NCBI RefSeq assembly: GCF_963675975.1
Contig: NZ_OY780939.1
Location: 434,001 to 498,000 of the forward strand
Direction: 5' to 3'
Length of the DNA: 64,000 bases
Source of the DNA: Halarcobacter sp.
GTDB taxonomy: Bacteria > Campylobacterota > Campylobacteria > Campylobacterales > Arcobacteraceae
Shown: piece by piece, positions 8,919 to 17,171 of the stretch
Position numbering within the stretch: the first letter of the stretch is position 1
Layout of the letters: every line of letters starts with the position of its first letter
Notes under the pieces: model-generated
The model's input: only the letters and a program-made list of their open reading frames with translations
The model's database searches: none
Told to the model about the DNA's origin: nothing
Made by a program: the position numbers and the translations under genes

Positions 8919-10379
8919 ATGAGAATAAATACTAACGTTTCTTCTCTTTCTGCACAAGAAGCTGCAGCAAATACAAATAACGCTTTAAAAACCTCTTTAG
9001 AAAAATTAAGTTCAGGTTTAAGAATCAATAAGGCATCAGATGATGCATCTGGTCTTGCTATTGCAGATAAGCTAAGAACACAAGCTACATCTATCAACCA
9101 AGGGATAGACAATGGTAACTCTGCTGTTGCACTTTTACAAATTGCAGATAAATCAATGGCTGAGCAATCAAATATTCTTGATACTATTAAAGCTAAACTA
9201 ATCCAAGCTAATACTTCTACTACTTCTGCTGATGGTAGAGAATCTATTAGAAAAGATATTGGTAAACTTTTAGAGCAATTAGATAATATTGCTCAACAAA
9301 CTAATTACAATAGTAGTAGCTTACTTCAAGCTGATGGTAGCACAAATGGTTCTGAAGCTCTATATTTTCAAATTGGAGAAAGTAGTGAAGATCTTATATC
9401 AACAGAATCAATTAAAGCTAATACAATAGGTCTTGGTGGTGGTTCTGAAAAGATAATCCAAACTTCTGGTTCTACAAACCAAAATAACCTTGTAGATGAT
9501 GGTACAGCTATAATTATTAATACAAACAAAGGTGCTGATACAAATAATGATGGTAAAATAGATACTTCAGATGTTGCATCATTTACAATTGAGGGTCAAG
9601 ATACAGGTTCTTCTCCAAGCCCTGCTGCTGTAGGTATTATTAATATTAGTGCCGACAAGATTGATAAACTTGCAGATTCAGGTACAGGTGCTGATTTAAA
9701 TGTAATCTTTGATAATAAAACTACTCAATTAATTAGAGATAAAATCAATGAAAATGAAACAGGGTTTACTTCTGCTGACATCACTTATGACAAAGATAAA
9801 AACCAATTTACTATAATAGATGGGGCTGGTTTTACTATGAAAGACCTTGGCAAAATTGGTTCTATGCAAGTTGAAATTGTAGGGAATCCAGCTGGTGGCC
9901 AATTAACAGTAACTGGTGAAGTTAATAATATGGTTATTCATAACACAGATGATATTCAGCTAAATGGAGACCCTTCGACATCTCCAACACCAAATAACCA
10001 ACTAAAAATCACTACAACTGGTGCAGCTAGTGGTGCACTTATGGGTGGTCAAGCTTTAGCATCTTTAACTAAGTTAGGTACAGGGGAACTAACAGCAGAT
10101 AAAGCTGCTCAATACCAAGGTGTAATTGATAATGCAATTTCTGTACTAAACTCATATAGAGCTGACATAGGTTCTACTCAAACACAAGTTGAATCAGCCG
10201 TTAGAAACTTAATGACTCAATCAACAAATGTAACAGCAGCAGAATCTATTATTAGAGATGTAGATTATGCAAAAGAATCTGCAAACTTTAATAAACAAAA
10301 TATTATCTCACAAGCTGGATCTTATGCTATTTCTCAAGCTAATAATGTTCAGCAAAATGTATTAAAACTATTACAATAG
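8919..10379 (+). CDS. Flagellin (first copy)
   Basis: This is the filament subunit exported by the flagellar type III apparatus. The conserved D0/D1 N-terminus (MRINTNVSSLSAQEAA, LEKLSSGLRINKASDDASG) and C-terminus (NLMTQSTNVTAAESIIRDVD, VLKLLQ) flank a variable surface region at about residues 160-380. That region contains an EF-hand-like loop DTNNDGKIDTSD at 207-218. It has 486 residues, the same as the second copy. AAAAGGAAC precedes the ATG. Many Ser/Thr in the middle region are potential O-glycosylation sites, consistent with the adjacent glycan genes. I found no convincing sigma-54 or FliA-type promoter in the 47-base gap. Confidence 0.96.
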   Translation: MRINTNVSSLSAQEAAANTNNALKTSLEKLSSGLRINKASDDASGLAIADKLRTQATSINQGIDNGNSAVALLQIADKSMAEQSNILDTIKAKLIQANTSTTSADGRESIRKDIGKLLEQLDNIAQQTNYNSSSLLQADGSTNGSEALYFQIGESSEDLISTESIKANTIGLGGGSEKIIQTSGSTNQNNLVDDGTAIIINTNKGADTNNDGKIDTSDVASFTIEGQDTGSSPSPAAVGIINISADKIDKLADSGTGADLNVIFDNKTTQLIRDKINENETGFTSADITYDKDKNQFTIIDGAGFTMKDLGKIGSMQVEIVGNPAGGQLTVTGEVNNMVIHNTDDIQLNGDPSTSPTPNNQLKITTTGAASGALMGGQALASLTKLGTGELTADKAAQYQGVIDNAISVLNSYRADIGSTQTQVESAVRNLMTQSTNVTAAESIIRDVDYAKESANFNKQNIISQAGSYAISQANNVQQNVLKLLQ

Positions 10380-10391
10380 TAATAGTATCTG

Positions 10392-10423
10392 ATAAGATAG
10401 TAGCCCTTGGGTTTCTATCTTAT
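10392..10423 (+). terminator. Stem-loop terminator after first flagellin
   Basis: Nine-base arms ATAAGATAG (10392-10400) and CTATCTTAT (10415-10423), with an inner CCC-TT-GGG pairing, lie 12 bases after the stop codon. The tail is TCTTCTTTC, pyrimidine-rich but not a clean T run, so termination may be partial. Confidence 0.65.
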
Positions 10424-10507
10424 TCTTCTTTCAATACAACTTTAAATACACTAATTTTTCTTCTCCATTTAAGGGATAATTTAAAACTTTCAAATATTTC
10501 AAAATAA

Positions 10508-10540
10508 ACACCAATTTAAACTAATTTTAAGAATTGGTGT
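10508..10540. repeat. Inverted repeat between the flagellins
   Basis: Perfect nine-base arms ACACCAATT (10508-10516) and AATTGGTGT (10532-10540) surround a 15-base AT-rich loop. It sits just upstream of the first TGTGTCATAAT element. It could be an operator-like site or a secondary terminator without a T run. The sequence alone does not decide. Confidence 0.5.
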
Positions 10541-10672
10541 GTCATAATTTCATTATAAACATAGGGAGCAATGGCTTCCGAAGAGTTAAAAGCTCTATGC
10601 TTGGTCTAACAAGAATGTTTCCGGCTGTAAATTTTACATTTACAATGTGTCATAATATTGAAAGGATTTATT
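10538..10672 (+). promoter_or_regulatory. Promoter and structured leader of second flagellin
   Basis: The 11-base element TGTGTCATAAT occurs twice (10538-10548 and 10646-10656). The first reads as an extended -10 (TGT-CATAAT), and another possible -10 (TATAAA) follows at 10553-10558. Either would start a leader of roughly 110 bases. Inside the leader are hairpins at 10564-10579 (GGGAGC/GCTTCC), 10582-10596 (AGAGTT/AGCTCT), weakly 10600-10613 (CTTG/CAAG) and 10626-10644 (TGTAAAT/ATTTACA). The ribosome site AAAGGA lies at 10661-10666. It matches no riboswitch class I recognise. Start site and function are inferred. Confidence 0.45.
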
Positions 10673-12133
10673 ATGAGAATTAATACAAACGTATCGTCTC
10701 TTAACGCTCAAGAGTCGGCAACTAACACAAACAATGCTTTAAAAAGCTCATTAGAAAAATTAAGTTCAGGTTTAAGAATCAACAAAGCGTCAGATGATGC
10801 ATCTGGTCTTGCTATTGCAGATAAATTAAGAACGCAAGCTACATCTATCAACCAAGGTATAGATAATGGTAACTCTGCTGTATCTTTATTACAAATTGCA
10901 GATAAATCAATGGCTGAGCAATCAAATATTCTTGATACTATTAAAGCTAAACTAATCCAAGCTAATACTTCTACTACTTCTGCTGATGGTAGAGAATCTA
11001 TTAGAAAAGATATTGGTAAACTTTTAGAGCAATTAAATAACATTGCTGAGCAAACAAACTATAATGGTACAACACTATTACAATCTGATGGTAGTACAAA
11101 TGGTTCTGAAGCTTTATCTTTCCAAATTGGTGAAGGTAGTCAAGATATTATTTCAACTGAATCAATCAAATCAAACACTATTGGTCTTGGTGGTGGGGCA
11201 GAACAGTTAATCCAAACTTCTGGAGCTACAAACCAAAATAACCTTGTAGATGATGGTTCTTCTTTAATTATTAGTACAAACAAAGGTGCTGATACAAGTG
11301 GTGATGGTAAAATTGATACAGCTGATATTGCATCTTTTACAATTGAAGCACAAACTACTGGTTCGTCTCCAACGCAATCTGCTATAGGTATTATCAATAT
11401 TAGTGCTGATAAAATTGATAAAATTGCAGACTCAGGTACAAATGCTAATTTAAATGTGATTTTTGATGACAAAACTACTCAATTAATCAGAGATAAAATT
11501 AACGATAATGAAACAGGGTTTACTTCTTCAGATATCACTTATGACAAAGATAAAAACCAATTTACTATAATAAATGGGGCTGATTTTACTATGAAAGACC
11601 TTGGCAAAATTGGTTCTATGCAAATTGAAATTGCGGGGAATCCAGCTGGTGGTGAATTAACAGTAACTGGTGAAGTTAGTAACATGGTTATTAATAATAC
11701 AGAAGATATTAAACTTAACGGTGATGATTCTACATCTGCAACACCAAATAACCAATTAAAAATCACTACAACTGGTGCAGCTAGTGGTGCACTTATGGGT
11801 GGTCAATCTTTACAATCTTTAGGTAATTTATCTGCTGGTGAATTAACTGCTGATAAAGCAGCACAATACCAAGGTGTAGTTGATAGTGCTATTACTACTC
11901 TGAATGCATATAGAGCAGACGTAGGTTCTACTCAAACACAAGTTGAATCAGCCGTTAGAAACTTAATGACTCAATCAACAAATGTTAGTGCAGCAGAATC
12001 TATTATTAGAGATGTTGACTACGCAAAAGAGTCTGCGAACTTTAATAGACAAAATATTATTGCACAAGCTGGTTCTTATGCAATTTCTCAAGCTAATACA
12101 GTTCAACAAAACGTATTAAAATTATTACAATAG
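10673..12133 (+). CDS. Flagellin (second copy)
   Basis: This 486-residue flagellin has the same length and domain plan as the first copy, with differences mainly in the central surface region. The start is set at 10673 (MRINTN) because AAAGGA just upstream is its ribosome site; an in-frame ATG at 10658 would place that site inside the coding region. The EF-hand-like loop is conserved as DTSGDGKIDTAD (207-218). A 147-base block (10889-11035) is identical to 9135-9281 of the first copy, suggesting gene conversion. Paired flagellins are common in Campylobacter and Arcobacter, and which copy is major cannot be told here. Confidence 0.96.
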   Translation: MRINTNVSSLNAQESATNTNNALKSSLEKLSSGLRINKASDDASGLAIADKLRTQATSINQGIDNGNSAVSLLQIADKSMAEQSNILDTIKAKLIQANTSTTSADGRESIRKDIGKLLEQLNNIAEQTNYNGTTLLQSDGSTNGSEALSFQIGEGSQDIISTESIKSNTIGLGGGAEQLIQTSGATNQNNLVDDGSSLIISTNKGADTSGDGKIDTADIASFTIEAQTTGSSPTQSAIGIINISADKIDKIADSGTNANLNVIFDDKTTQLIRDKINDNETGFTSSDITYDKDKNQFTIINGADFTMKDLGKIGSMQIEIAGNPAGGELTVTGEVSNMVINNTEDIKLNGDDSTSATPNNQLKITTTGAASGALMGGQSLQSLGNLSAGELTADKAAQYQGVVDSAITTLNAYRADVGSTQTQVESAVRNLMTQSTNVSAAESIIRDVDYAKESANFNRQNIIAQAGSYAISQANTVQQNVLKLLQ

Positions 12134-12144
12134 TAATAATCAAT

Positions 12145-12174
12145 AAAATAGTAACCCTCTGGGTTGCTATTTTT
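12145..12174 (+). terminator. Rho-independent terminator after second flagellin
   Basis: AAAATAG-T-AACCC pairs with GGGTT-G-CTATTTT around a TCT loop, with one T-G wobble, and continues into TTT. It lies 11 bases after the stop codon. This is the cleanest terminator in the region and separates flagellin transcription from the glycan island. Confidence 0.85.
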
Positions 12175-12176
12175 AA

Positions 12177-12220
12177 CATTTAATAAAGAGTATTTTATGT
12201 AGAATCTTCTTTATTAAATG
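12177..12220. repeat. 13-base perfect inverted repeat upstream of maf
   Basis: Arms CATTTAATAAAGA (12177-12189) and TCTTTATTAAATG (12208-12220) are perfectly complementary with an 18-base spacer. The repeat begins 3 bases after the flagellin terminator and ends 28 bases before the Maf ATG. It could be a leader hairpin, an operator for a dimeric regulator or a second terminator. No T run follows on the plus strand. Confidence 0.6.
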
Positions 12221-12248
12221 CTTTACAAAGCTCAAGGAATCAATCTAT

Positions 12249-15200
12249 ATGACAGAAGAAGAAGCTCAAAATTTTGCAATAAATACTTATAATGATAATA
12301 TTAAATATTTAGAACAAAATAATCCTCAACTTTTTGAAAAAATCACTTTACTTGATACTGCAATAGATTTAGGAGAGCTAAAAGCAAATTATGATTTGCA
12401 CTTTATAAATGGTTATTTTGATATTATAAACCTTTCAACAAATCAATTATTTTATGGTAAAAATTCAACTGAATTAAGTAAAGAACTACTTAACAATAAT
12501 ATAAATACATTAGCAAAGGAAAACTCTTTTAAAGCATTTTATGATTATAAATATGAAGATTCAGAAATAGCTTTAGAAAAAGGACTTCTTTGGGAATATA
12601 CAACAGGTGATGCACCAATTATAAATTTTGTAAATAAAAATTTACCTCAAACTGAAGATTTAAACAGTATACATAAATTTATAATTTTTGGTATTGGTTT
12701 AGGTTTACATATACCTTTGATTCATGAAAAATTAAAATCAAAAACTTATCTAATCGTTGAGCCTAATTTAGAACTATTTAAACTTTCATTGTTTGTTACT
12801 AATTATGCAAAATTAGCACAAGAAGCAAATCTTATTTTGAGTATAGCAGAAGATGAACTTAACTTTAGGAATAGCTTTGATCAATTTTATAATGAAAGTT
12901 TTGTTTTTAATCACTATTTTAAGTTTTTCCAATTGTCAAATAATTTTTCTTTTTATATAAAAACTATTCAAAATAAACTAGTATCACAGGATTTTTATAC
13001 ATACCCATATAATAGAACATTTTTAAGTCTTTACAGAACACACTCTTATATTATGGAAGAATACAAATTATTAGATATTTCAAGAATACATAATCTAGAT
13101 TTTACAAAAAAACCTATTTTATACCTAGCAGCAGGTCCATCACTGCAAAAAAATATTGAGTTTGTAAAGAAAAATCAAAATAAATTTACTATTGTAACAA
13201 TCTATGCAACCCTTCCTTTACTTGAAAAACACAATATAAAACCTGATATAGTAACTCAATATGATGAACAAAATCATGCTGTTTTGAATACCTTAGAAAA
13301 AATAGAAGATATTAATTTTTTCAAAAATACTATATTTATTTTTTCATCTCATGTAAATACAAAGCTAATGAATAGTTTTAGAAAAGAAAATATCTATATT
13401 TTCCAAGCAATGTTTGATCTAAAAAAAGGATTTGGAACTCTTACTAGCCCAAGTATTGGGGAACTAACTTATGCCCTACTTCTTATACTTGGTGCAAAAA
13501 AAGTTTATCTAATAGGGCTTGATTTAGCTTTTGATACACAAACAGGAGAAACACATATTGAAGGGCATAGTGGAGCAAATGCCTTTGCAAATTTAAAAGA
13601 TGAAGAGGATTCATCTGAAGAAAATTATTCATATAGAAAAAATACTATTAGAGTAAAAGGAAACTTTGTAGATACGGTAAAAACTACACCATCATTTAAA
13701 ACAAATATTGACTCATTTAGTTATTTTACAGAGCAATTTAAACAAGCAGATGTAGAGATATACAATTTATCAAATGGAGCATATCTACTAGATACTATAC
13801 CTCTTAAAATAGAAAATATACAAATCAATAGTTTAGAAGATAAGAAAATAGATTCAACTGTTATCATAAATGACTTAAATAAAATATCTACTGTTAACTA
13901 CTCTACAGAAGATATGGAAAATAAAAATCTCAAAATAAGTAATGCAAAGAAAATGAAAAAAGCATTAGAAAGTTTTTTTAAAATAAAAAACTACACAAAA
14001 TTTGGAGACTATCAAAATAATTTAATTATTACATTGCAAACATTACTTTTCAATGAAAATAAAGATTCCGATTTAAAATCAGTATTAACTAATTATTCTC
14101 AACATGTTATACCTTTTATATTTCACTTATTTAATGTAAATACAGAAAAAAAGAATTTATCTTTTATTTATGAATTAAATAAAGTTTTAAAAATACAGTT
14201 CAATAAAATAGTTGATACTTATCTAATCTCTGTTTTATATTCAAAAGATGAATCTTCACAATTAACAAAAAAATTAAATAAACAGATAAAAGAATATAAA
14301 ATAGATAAAACCTTATATTGTGAACCTATCTTCAAAGAACTTTCAGAAACAGCACCATTAAAAGATTCAAAAATATCAAGTGAAAATGCAATTGGCATGT
14401 TTGCAATTAATGAAAACCTAGAAAATAAAAACTTAATAGAATATATTACTAATATAGTTAATACCTATGATTGTAGACTAAAAATATTTTATCTTTTTGA
14501 GTATCAAAAAAATAAAGCTCAACAAATATTTAAAAACATAAAAAATAAAATAGAGTTTATAATACCAAGAAACCTTGAATCAATAGCTAGTGAAATTGAA
14601 GTTTATATAGACTTGAATAAAACTTCGAGTTTGAAAGATATAAATAATACATTACTTCATAAACATAGTAAAATTTATTGTATAAGTTTTTTAGAGAAAT
14701 TTTATTTAAAAAATAAACAATTAAAAGAACTCTTAAATAAAGATATGTCATTAAGAGAGAAAATACAGAATAATAATGTACCTAATAAAAAATATACAGT
14801 ATTTATGAATAATTTGTATTATTATCACTATTTAAATGAAATAGATAACAACTTATATTTAAAAGATAGTATAGGTTTATTTGTAACAAAAGACAATTTA
14901 CTAAATAAAGATTTTGTGTCATTTATTAAAGATTTAATAATTAAATTCTCAAATATCCAATTTAAAATTTTTTATTTAAATGAAGAAATCAAACCATTAA
15001 TATTAGATACTTTTAGTAATCAAAGAGAAAGAATTAATTTTATAATCCCAGATAATTTAAATGATGTTATAAAAGAAATAGAAATTTTTATTAAATTTTC
15101 ATTAGATTCTCAGGATATAAATAATATTTATTCAACTATCTTATCAAGATGTAAAAATATTTTTCCATTAACTTTCAATTCTGAAGATAATAATAAATCT

Positions 15201-15482
15201 TGGATAGATTATAATAATAATAGAAGTTGGTTTGGTTTTAAAAATCCTTTATTTGAATTCACAGAAGAAGAAATAATAAACTTTAAATTTAATCCTAAAA
15301 TTGCGTATACAAATAAATTGTTCCAATTTGTAAAAAAAGATGTTAGTATTAAAGAAGATGTTGATTTTTATGATTTTTATTATTTTGAAAACATAAAACT
15401 TATCTTAGACTATTCTAATTTAAAAGAAAAATTATTTCAGATAAATAATTATTACATAAATAATCATTCTAATATTAATTAA
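12249..15482 (+). CDS. maf: Motility-associated factor (Maf) family glycosyltransferase with extended C-terminus
   Basis: Maf proteins (DUF115/MptE-like) are thought to transfer nonulosonic acids such as pseudaminic or legionaminic acid onto flagellin in the cytoplasm. The Maf core is visible as FGIGLGLHIPLIHEKL and TYLIVEPNLELF at about residues 147-180, then ILYLAAGPSLQKN from about 289 and KPDIVTQYDEQ. Its place directly after the flagellins and before sugar genes fits this role. At 1077 residues it is far longer than a usual Maf (roughly 600-700). The extra C-terminal part contains two related segments of about 120 residues (about 712-830 and 872-990), each starting with IG[ML]F and containing F-x-I-P-x-[ND]-L. 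AAGGA provides the ribosome site. Confidence 0.88.
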   Translation: MTEEEAQNFAINTYNDNIKYLEQNNPQLFEKITLLDTAIDLGELKANYDLHFINGYFDIINLSTNQLFYGKNSTELSKELLNNNINTLAKENSFKAFYDYKYEDSEIALEKGLLWEYTTGDAPIINFVNKNLPQTEDLNSIHKFIIFGIGLGLHIPLIHEKLKSKTYLIVEPNLELFKLSLFVTNYAKLAQEANLILSIAEDELNFRNSFDQFYNESFVFNHYFKFFQLSNNFSFYIKTIQNKLVSQDFYTYPYNRTFLSLYRTHSYIMEEYKLLDISRIHNLDFTKKPILYLAAGPSLQKNIEFVKKNQNKFTIVTIYATLPLLEKHNIKPDIVTQYDEQNHAVLNTLEKIEDINFFKNTIFIFSSHVNTKLMNSFRKENIYIFQAMFDLKKGFGTLTSPSIGELTYALLLILGAKKVYLIGLDLAFDTQTGETHIEGHSGANAFANLKDEEDSSEENYSYRKNTIRVKGNFVDTVKTTPSFKTNIDSFSYFTEQFKQADVEIYNLSNGAYLLDTIPLKIENIQINSLEDKKIDSTVIINDLNKISTVNYSTEDMENKNLKISNAKKMKKALESFFKIKNYTKFGDYQNNLIITLQTLLFNENKDSDLKSVLTNYSQHVIPFIFHLFNVNTEKKNLSFIYELNKVLKIQFNKIVDTYLISVLYSKDESSQLTKKLNKQIKEYKIDKTLYCEPIFKELSETAPLKDSKISSENAIGMFAINENLENKNLIEYITNIVNTYDCRLKIFYLFEYQKNKAQQIFKNIKNKIEFIIPRNLESIASEIEVYIDLNKTSSLKDINNTLLHKHSKIYCISFLEKFYLKNKQLKELLNKDMSLREKIQNNNVPNKKYTVFMNNLYYYHYLNEIDNNLYLKDSIGLFVTKDNLLNKDFVSFIKDLIIKFSNIQFKIFYLNEEIKPLILDTFSNQRERINFIIPDNLNDVIKEIEIFIKFSLDSQDINNIYSTILSRCKNIFPLTFNSEDNNKSWIDYNNNRSWFGFKNPLFEFTEEEIINFKFNPKIAYTNKLFQFVKKDVSIKEDVDFYDFYYFENIKLILDYSNLKEKLFQINNYYINNHSNIN

Positions 15483-15510
15483 GTACTATCAAAAAAGAGG
15501 ATAAATATAA

Positions 15511-16557
15511 ATGGTTTTTAATAAAATATTAAAAATACAAGATAAAGAAATTTCATTAAAATCAAAAACCTTTGTAATTGCTGAAGCAGGTGTTAATCAT
15601 AATGGAAATATAAATATTGCAAAAGAACTAATAGACCTTGCTAGTAGTGCTGGAGCTGATGCAGTCAAGTTTCAAACTTTTAAAACAGAACATTTAATAC
15701 TTGATGATGTTAAAAAAGCACCTTATCAGCAAAATACTACAGATATAAATGAATCTCAAAAAGAAATGCTAAAAAAATTAGAAATAACCAAACAACAAAA
15801 CCTCGAATTGAAAAAATATGCCCAAGAAAAAGATATTATATTCTTGACAACTCCATTTGATGAAACTAGTCTAAATGAAACTGATGAATTAGATTTACCA
15901 GCTTATAAAATTGCTTCTACTGATACAACTAATTTACCTTTTTTAAAAAAAGTTGCAAAAAAAGGTAAACCTATATTCCTTTCTACAGGAATGTCTTATT
16001 TATCAGAAATTCAAATGGCACTTGAAACTATCTATGAATTTAATAAAGATGTAGTATTATTACAATGTACTGCAAATTATCCAATTAAAGATGAAGAAGC
16101 CAATTTATCAGTAATAAATACTTTTAAAAATAATTTTGATATATTAATAGGATACAGTGATCATACTACTGGAATAGGGGCAGCTACTTTTGCTATTCCT
16201 ATGGGAGCAAAAGTTATTGAAAAACATTTTACTCTTAATAAATCTTTATCTGGACCAGATCACCAAGCATCTTTAACTCCCGAAGAATTATTTGAATTTA
16301 TACAATTAGTTCATAAAGTAGATTCTTTTATGGGAAGTGATATTAAAAAACCTAATTTAAATGAAATAAAAACAAGGGCATCTCTTCAAAAATGTTTAGT
16401 TGCAAATATGGATATTAAAAAAGGTGTTATTTTTAACGAAAATAATATTATTGCTAAAAGAACAGGAGGAAAAGGAATTTCTCCTATATATTGGAAAGAT
16501 ATCATAGGAAAACAAGCAATGAAAAACTATAAAAAGAATGAGATTATATATATATGA
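15511..16557 (+). CDS. neuB: N-acetylneuraminate/legionaminate synthase-like (NeuB family, with SAF domain)
   Basis: NeuB-family enzymes condense phosphoenolpyruvate with a six-carbon N-acyl sugar to a nine-carbon nonulosonic acid. A TIM-barrel domain (FVIAEAGVNHNGN, DAVKFQTFK, YKIASTDTTNLP, GYSDHT, KVIEKHFTL, GPDHQASL) is followed by a C-terminal antifreeze-like SAF domain. The C-terminal motif TGGKGISP is the NeuB/LegI form, unlike the GYGLHP of the PseI in this window, so it probably makes a second acid. Its sugar substrate is not evident because no UDP-GlcNAc 2-epimerase is nearby. It overlaps the next gene by 4 bases (ATGA). Confidence 0.85.
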   Translation: MVFNKILKIQDKEISLKSKTFVIAEAGVNHNGNINIAKELIDLASSAGADAVKFQTFKTEHLILDDVKKAPYQQNTTDINESQKEMLKKLEITKQQNLELKKYAQEKDIIFLTTPFDETSLNETDELDLPAYKIASTDTTNLPFLKKVAKKGKPIFLSTGMSYLSEIQMALETIYEFNKDVVLLQCTANYPIKDEEANLSVINTFKNNFDILIGYSDHTTGIGAATFAIPMGAKVIEKHFTLNKSLSGPDHQASLTPEELFEFIQLVHKVDSFMGSDIKKPNLNEIKTRASLQKCLVANMDIKKGVIFNENNIIAKRTGGKGISPIYWKDIIGKQAMKNYKKNEIIYI

Positions 16558-17171
16558 AAACTATAGCAATTATTGGAGCAGGAAGCCATACAAAGTCATC
16601 TATTAATATTCTAAGACAATATTTTAATAAAGATATGCTTCTAATCTTTGATGACAACTATAATGACAAAATTGAAGAATATATCCATGAAATAAAAGTA
16701 GTAGGTACAACAACAAATATAAACAATTTAACACATAATGTATTTTTATCAATTGGAGATAATAAAAGAAGACAAGAATATTTTTATTTATTCGAAAATA
16801 TTCTTTTAAAAGAAAACATTATTCATTTTTCTACATATCGAGAAAAAAACATTAAAATGGGAATTGCAAATCAAATATTTGCAAATGTATATATTAATTC
16901 CTATGTAGAGATTGGTAATAACAATATTATAAATACATCTTCTATTTTAGAACATAATGTAAAAATAGGTAATCATAATCATATTTCAATAGGTACAAAA
17001 ATTTGCGGAAGTGTTACAATAGGAGACAATTGTTTTATTGGAGCAGGTTCAACTATCATTGATAAAATTTCTGTTTGTAATAATGTAATTATTGGAGCAG
17101 GTTCAACTATTGTAAAAGATATTTTAGAACCAGGTACATATGTTGGAACCCCTGTAAAGAAAATTAAATGA
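16554..17171 (+). CDS. neuD: NeuD/PglD-family sugar O- or N-acetyltransferase
   Basis: The N-terminal Rossmann-like domain starts IAIIGAGSHTKS. The C-terminal half has hexapeptide repeats of a left-handed beta-helix (ILEHNVKIGNHNHIS, VTIGDNCFIGAGSTI, VIIGAGSTIVKDI). NeuD/PglD proteins acetylate an amino sugar or a nonulosonate from acetyl-CoA. The histidine in LEHNVKIG is at the usual catalytic position. Gene order NeuB-NeuD with 4-base overlaps suggests it modifies the cassette product or its precursor, but the substrate cannot be read from sequence. Confidence 0.8.
   Translation: MKTIAIIGAGSHTKSSINILRQYFNKDMLLIFDDNYNDKIEEYIHEIKVVGTTTNINNLTHNVFLSIGDNKRRQEYFYLFENILLKENIIHFSTYREKNIKMGIANQIFANVYINSYVEIGNNNIINTSSILEHNVKIGNHNHISIGTKICGSVTIGDNCFIGAGSTIIDKISVCNNVIIGAGSTIVKDILEPGTYVGTPVKKIK

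Noticed and set aside
10561-10640. Riboswitch (cyclic di-GMP class) in the flagellin leader
   Set aside because: Hairpins are present, but the conserved core bases and tetraloop/receptor arrangement of cyclic di-GMP-I or other known riboswitches are not seen, so only a structured leader is claimed.
10708-11472. Long open frames antisense to the flagellins
   Set aside because: They mirror conserved flagellin codons, lack ribosome sites and have compositions expected of reverse-strand shadows.
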